Below, in pieces: positions 60,612 to 64,000 of a stretch of DNA of 64,000 nucleotides (position 1 is the stretch's first letter; the number at the start of each line of letters is the position of its first letter). The DNA lies in NCBI GenBank assembly GCA_965207165.1, contig OZ242265.1, positions 1,364,001 through 1,428,000 on the forward strand, given 5' to 3'. The notes beneath the pieces were generated by a model. It saw only the letters and a list, made by a program, of their open reading frames with translations, was not told the DNA's origin and ran no database searches. A program made the translations under genes and the position numbers. The DNA is from JAAXHV01 sp965207165. GTDB taxonomy: Bacteria; Pseudomonadota; Gammaproteobacteria; Eutrophobiales; Eutrophobiaceae.

Positions 60612-60641
60612 CCGGGAACGGAATTTAATTCCGTCCCCCGC
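60612..60641. terminator. Palindromic repeat between convergent genes
   Basis: CCGGGAACGGAATTTAATTCC followed by GTCCCCCGCCGG forms a ggggacgg-type inverted repeat three bases after the CNNM stop and seven before the permease stop. It could terminate transcription from both sides. Confidence 0.6.
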
Positions 60642-60647
60642 CGGCGC

Positions 60648-62390
60648 TTATGCCTTGACGCGCACGGTGACGATATCCGCATCGCTGTATTGCTGGTGGC
60701 GCACCGACGAGGCAAAGTGACGCAGCAGGCGCAGTGAAATCTCGTGCTCGACCGCATCCTCGGAAGCCTGCCTGCCGAGCAGGGCGATACGGTCTTCGAT
60801 ATTACCCGTATCCGACGCAGCGATAAATTCCAGTTCCGCCATGCCGCTGTCTTCCCAGGCCACCAACAGCAGGCGGCGCTTTTTGTCCGTCCCGGTTTTA
60901 TCATCCAACTGGGACAGAATCAGCAGTGTCTCCTCTGCAACCAGGGACAAGCGGTCGAGCGCGTCCGCGCTCCAGCCCTTGCCTTTGACGAATCCACTGA
61001 GAAATTCCCGGACCCTGTCCAGTGCACTCAGGTCCAGTTCCGTCTCTATCCGCCGCCGCTTCGGTCCCGTCAGGTTGATAAATACCGTCAGCAGGATCGC
61101 CGTCAGGCCGCCGGCCGTCATACCGTTGCCAAGCATGTCCCTTAACCAGTCGTTCAGGTAGCCCGCGAACAACACGCCGTTCTGGAACCCCGCACCCACC
61201 CAGAAAGATACGCCCACCAGGACAGCCTTGCGGTAGCCGACGCCATCCTGTATGACGACCTGCATACCCAGTACGAACAGAACCCCCAGGATCACCAGCA
61301 GGTAAGCAGCGATAACAGGGTCGGGTATTGCCAGAAACAGGCTGATCAGCTTGGGCAGAAACGCCATTATCAAAAACAGCAGGCCGACGCAGGCCCCGAC
61401 ACGGCGCGCGGCAACCCCGGTTATTTCCGTCAGCGCGATACTGGAAGAATAGGTGGTATTGGGCACGGTGCCTGCCAGCCCCGACAAGAGGTTGCCCAGG
61501 CCGTCGGCGGCGACTGCCCCCTGCACCGTACGGAAGTCGGTGGCGCGCGGCTTGCGCCACGCCACTTTCTGGATGGCGACCGCATCACCGATGGTCTCGA
61601 TGGCGCCCACCAGCGTGACGAAAACGAAAGCGGGCAACAGCGTCCAGAAGACGGAATCAAACTCCAGGTGGAAACCCGGCCAACTGGCCGCGTCGGGCAG
61701 ACCGATCCAGGATGCCTCCAGCACCCGGTTAATGTCGTAGAGACCGAAGCCGGCAGCGACAAAACAGCCGATTAAAACCCCGATCATCGGCGCCCACAGA
61801 CGCCACACCCCCGTGGCGCAAAATATCATTCCCAGGGTAACAACAAATGTTGTGATCGCGCTGGCAGGCGCGGCCACGGCCGGTATCCCTGCCGGCACCT
61901 GGGTCAGCATATCGAAGACTATCGGCATGATGGTGACCGAGATCAGCATAATGACGGTGCCGGCTACGGCCGGCGTAATAAGCCGCCGGAACAGGGCAAG
62001 GCGCTCCGAGAGGGCGAACTGAAACAGCGACGAGAGCACCACCAGGGTCGCCAGCAGCGCGGGACCACCTTCCGCCAACGCTGTTACGGACACTGCGATG
62101 AACGCGCCGGAAGTACCCATGAGCAAGGGGTATCCCGCGCCGATGCGGCCAACCCGGACCGCCTGTATCACCGTGGTGAGCCCGCTCACCGCGAGGGCGG
62201 TGAAAACGGCCCAGGTCAGGTAAGCCTCACTCTCGCCGGCAGCCCGGACGATGATGGCCGGGGTCAGTACGATGCCGCCGATAATGAGCGCAGCGTACTG
62301 GAATCCGAGGCCGAAAGTCAGGCTATGCGAGAGGCGTTCATCAGGCTCATAGCGGATATTCTGGTTGACCGGGGCTGTTTCAGTTTGCAT
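60648..62390 (-). CDS. NCS2-family purine/uracil permease with C-terminal HATPase-like domain
   Basis: A 580-residue protein. Residues 1 to about 440 are an NCS2 (xanthine/uracil) permease with 14 helices, including the motif VPNTTYSSSIALTEITGVAA near residue 310. Residues about 450-580 form an extra cytoplasmic domain, starting ALDRVREFLSGFVKGKGW, then LDRLSLVAEETLLILSQLDD, and ending RHFASSVRHQQYSDADI. This has the spacing of an RsbW/HATPase_c-type anti-sigma kinase, but the N-box asparagine is not evident, so it may be inactive as an ATPase. Normal NCS2 proteins end near residue 450. Substrate specificity is not clear. Confidence 0.85.
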   Translation of the reverse strand: MQTETAPVNQNIRYEPDERLSHSLTFGLGFQYAALIIGGIVLTPAIIVRAAGESEAYLTWAVFTALAVSGLTTVIQAVRVGRIGAGYPLLMGTSGAFIAVSVTALAEGGPALLATLVVLSSLFQFALSERLALFRRLITPAVAGTVIMLISVTIMPIVFDMLTQVPAGIPAVAAPASAITTFVVTLGMIFCATGVWRLWAPMIGVLIGCFVAAGFGLYDINRVLEASWIGLPDAASWPGFHLEFDSVFWTLLPAFVFVTLVGAIETIGDAVAIQKVAWRKPRATDFRTVQGAVAADGLGNLLSGLAGTVPNTTYSSSIALTEITGVAARRVGACVGLLFLIMAFLPKLISLFLAIPDPVIAAYLLVILGVLFVLGMQVVIQDGVGYRKAVLVGVSFWVGAGFQNGVLFAGYLNDWLRDMLGNGMTAGGLTAILLTVFINLTGPKRRRIETELDLSALDRVREFLSGFVKGKGWSADALDRLSLVAEETLLILSQLDDKTGTDKKRRLLLVAWEDSGMAELEFIAASDTGNIEDRIALLGRQASEDAVEHEISLRLLRHFASSVRHQQYSDADIVTVRVKA

Positions 62391-62501
62391 TATGCAGATT
62401 CCGTATTTGTAATTTTGCCGGGAGTATGACAGTGTTGCCGCTACTGCAAAGACTGTGAAAGTTTAACACCTGGCGCTGGATTACAACAGCCGGAACAGCC
62501 T

Positions 62502-63188
62502 ATGAATAAAACCAAGATCACCTTATTTACCGTTATCATCCTGTTGGTGACCCTGTTTTTTGTCTTCGACCTGGGCCAGTATTTCAACCTGGAATACCTG
62601 AAGGAGAAGCAGGCCGCCATGGACGCCTACTATGAACGGGAACCGGTAACGACAACCGTCTCCTACTTTCTCCTGTACGTTATTATTACCGGCCTGTCCC
62701 TGCCCGGGGCGGCTATCCTTACCCTGGCTGCCGGCGCCATATTCGGGGTGCTCTGGGGGACCGTTGTCGTGTCCTTTGCTTCGACCATAGGGGCGACACT
62801 CGCATTCCTGTTCTCCCGCTACCTGTTCAGGGAAGCCATACAGGGACGTTTTGCCGACAAGCTGACTGCCATCAACAGGGGGATGGAAGAGGAAGGCGCG
62901 TTCTACCTGTTCACCCTGCGCCTGGTGCCGATATTCCCGTTCTTCATCATCAACCTGGTGATGGGCCTGACGACCATCAGGGTGTTGACCTTCTTCCTTG
63001 TCAGCCAGGTCGGGATGCTTGCCGGGACCATCGTCTATGTGAACGCCGGCACCCAGATCGCGAAAATTGAACAACTAAAGGATATCCTGTCGCTCGAACT
63101 GATCCTGTCCTTTGCGTTACTCGGCATATTCCCGCTGCTCGCGAAGAAGACGGTGGATTACCTGAAAAAGCGCAGACTCCGCAAATAG
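62502..63188 (+). CDS. TVP38/TMEM64 (VTT-domain) membrane protein
   Basis: A 228-residue membrane protein with five to six helices. The VTT/SNARE-assoc domain is seen in AAGAIFGVLWGTVVVSFAST and GATLAFLFSRYLFREAI. PIFPFFIINLVMGLTTIRVL is also conserved. Bacterial relatives (YdjX, YdjZ, DedA-like) may move lipids or be scramblases. It lies 116 bases before the gor gene, with an atccgcagat repeat hairpin between them. Confidence 0.87.
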   Translation: MNKTKITLFTVIILLVTLFFVFDLGQYFNLEYLKEKQAAMDAYYEREPVTTTVSYFLLYVIITGLSLPGAAILTLAAGAIFGVLWGTVVVSFASTIGATLAFLFSRYLFREAIQGRFADKLTAINRGMEEEGAFYLFTLRLVPIFPFFIINLVMGLTTIRVLTFFLVSQVGMLAGTIVYVNAGTQIAKIEQLKDILSLELILSFALLGIFPLLAKKTVDYLKKRRLRK

Positions 63189-63207
63189 TACAGATAAAAT
63201 CATATCT

Positions 63208-63276
63208 ATCCGCAGATTTACGCAGATGATCGCAGATAAAATAAATCATCTGCGGTAATCTGCGTCATCTGCGGAT
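63208..63276. repeat. Long atccgcagat-type inverted repeat upstream of gor
   Basis: Left half ATCCGCAGATTTACGCAGAT... and right half ...GTCATCTGCGGAT pair over about 30 bases with few mismatches around an AT-rich loop (AAAATAA). It is the longest member of this family in the window and could terminate transcription of the TVP38 gene. Confidence 0.8.
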
Positions 63277-63304
63277 AAATCCTTACCTGTGTGACCCGAA
63301 AAAT

Positions 63305-64000
63305 ATGGCTGAATTTGATTATGACCTTTTTGTTATCGGCGCCGGATCCGGCGGTGTGCGCGCGGCGCGCATGGCGGGCGGGTTCGGCGCGAAAGTCGCC
63401 ATTGCCGAGGACCGCTATATGGGCGGCACCTGCGTCAATGTCGGTTGTATCCCGAAAAAGTTGTTTGTTTACGCATCGCATTTCGCCGAGGATTTTCATG
63501 ATGCGGCGGGTTACGGCTGGCATGTCCCCGAACCTGTTTTTAAATGGGATGAACTTCTGAAGAATAAAAATAAAGAAATCAATAGACTAAATGGTATATA
63601 TAAGAATTTACTGGAACGTAATGGAGTGCGCGTGTTTGACGGCAGGGCCGAACTTGGGGGGCCGAATACGGTTCGTATCAACGGCGAGAGTATCAGCGCG
63701 CAGCGGATACTGGTGGCAACAGGTGGCTGGCCGCATATTCCGGACATCCCCGGCAAACAACACATCATTTCATCCAACGAAGCCTTTTTCCTCGAGACCC
63801 TGCCAAAAAGTGCGGTAATCGTCGGCGGCGGTTACATTGCAGTCGAATTTGCCGGCATATTTCACGGTCTCGGCGTGGACACTACCCTGGTATATCGCGG
63901 CGAACTGTTCCTGCGGGGATTCGACGGTGAGATGCGCGGGTTTCTTGCAGAACAAATGCGTCAGAAAGGGATCAACCTGCTGTTCAACACCCGGATAGAC
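63305..64000 (+). CDS. gor: Glutathione-disulfide reductase, partial (3' end outside window)
   Basis: The first 232 codons of a class I pyridine nucleotide-disulfide oxidoreductase. The FAD motif is FVIGAGSGGVRAARMAGGFG, the redox-active disulfide is in GGTCVNVGCIPKKLFVYA, and the NADPH motif begins at AVIVGGGYIAVEFAGIF near residue 175. The GGTCVNVGCIPKK spacing plus the LFVYA continuation favours glutathione reductase over dihydrolipoamide dehydrogenase. It is cut by the window edge before the dimer interface domain. Confidence 0.93.
   Translation, partial: MAEFDYDLFVIGAGSGGVRAARMAGGFGAKVAIAEDRYMGGTCVNVGCIPKKLFVYASHFAEDFHDAAGYGWHVPEPVFKWDELLKNKNKEINRLNGIYKNLLERNGVRVFDGRAELGGPNTVRINGESISAQRILVATGGWPHIPDIPGKQHIISSNEAFFLETLPKSAVIVGGGYIAVEFAGIFHGLGVDTTLVYRGELFLRGFDGEMRGFLAEQMRQKGINLLFNTRID

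Overview
The window comes from a GC-rich Gram-negative bacterium, most probably a gammaproteobacterium. Evidence is the ftsK-lolA-rarA-serS order (the same order as in E. coli), an sdhCDAB-sdhE-ygfZ block, ubiG-gph, ygfX, and many TonB-dependent receptors, lipoproteins and periplasmic quinoproteins. The lineage cannot be named from this sequence alone. No rRNA, tRNA, CRISPR array, prophage or complete insertion sequence was seen. Gene density is high, and only one gene-free stretch exceeds 300 bases (28343-28694). Intergenic space is rich in small dispersed repeats of at least four kinds.

Layout. 1-534: a HicAB toxin-antitoxin pair cut by the window edge. 608-5479: a 2-oxoglutarate oxygenase, an LLM flavin oxidoreductase, a DUF429 protein and a lipoprotein PQQ dehydrogenase. 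5750-8545: three-gene proton-translocating transhydrogenase. 8599-15640 (minus strand): an MFS transporter, then serS, rarA, lolA and ftsK. 15857-36096: a large accessory catabolic region. It holds two TonB receptors, an orphan MoxR-type AAA ATPase with its VWA partner, an adenylate-forming CoA ligase with an overlapping TetR regulator, a three-subunit molybdenum hydroxylase whose large-subunit gene is split about 6.5 kb from its FAD and 2Fe-2S genes, a quinohemoprotein like polyvinyl-alcohol dehydrogenase, three Rid-family proteins, and a Rieske dioxygenase. 36156-42289: a TRAP transporter, SDR, aminotransferase and glycerate kinase. 42332-49507: housekeeping and stress genes (DUF192, dUTPase, cold-shock protein, RRM protein, GST-like protein, Cfa, UbiG, Gph, an NDUFAF6-like protein, an AmiS/UreI channel, YgfX). 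49645-55343: succinate dehydrogenase with an unusually full set of assembly factors. 55427-64000: hydrolase, DsbB, Ffh, CcsA-like protein, CNNM/CorC protein, an NCS2 permease with an extra C-terminal domain, a TVP38 protein and the start of glutathione reductase.

The most notable signal is a palindrome, TTTGGTACCAAA and close variants. It occurs upstream of the CoA ligase/TetR pair, several times between the quinohemoprotein and the second TonB receptor, and as a perfect copy upstream of the 2Fe-2S subunit gene. This links physically separate transcription units into one likely regulon, probably controlled by the TetR protein at 23236-23898. The inferred system takes up a substrate by a TonB receptor, oxidises it with a quinohemoprotein and a molybdenum hydroxylase, handles reactive intermediates with atypical Rid proteins, and activates an acid with the CoA ligase. 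The AAA/VWA pair may act in metalloenzyme maturation. The substrate is unknown. A decayed copy of the 3' end of the CoA ligase just upstream of the AAA gene shows that the locus grew by duplication and rearrangement.
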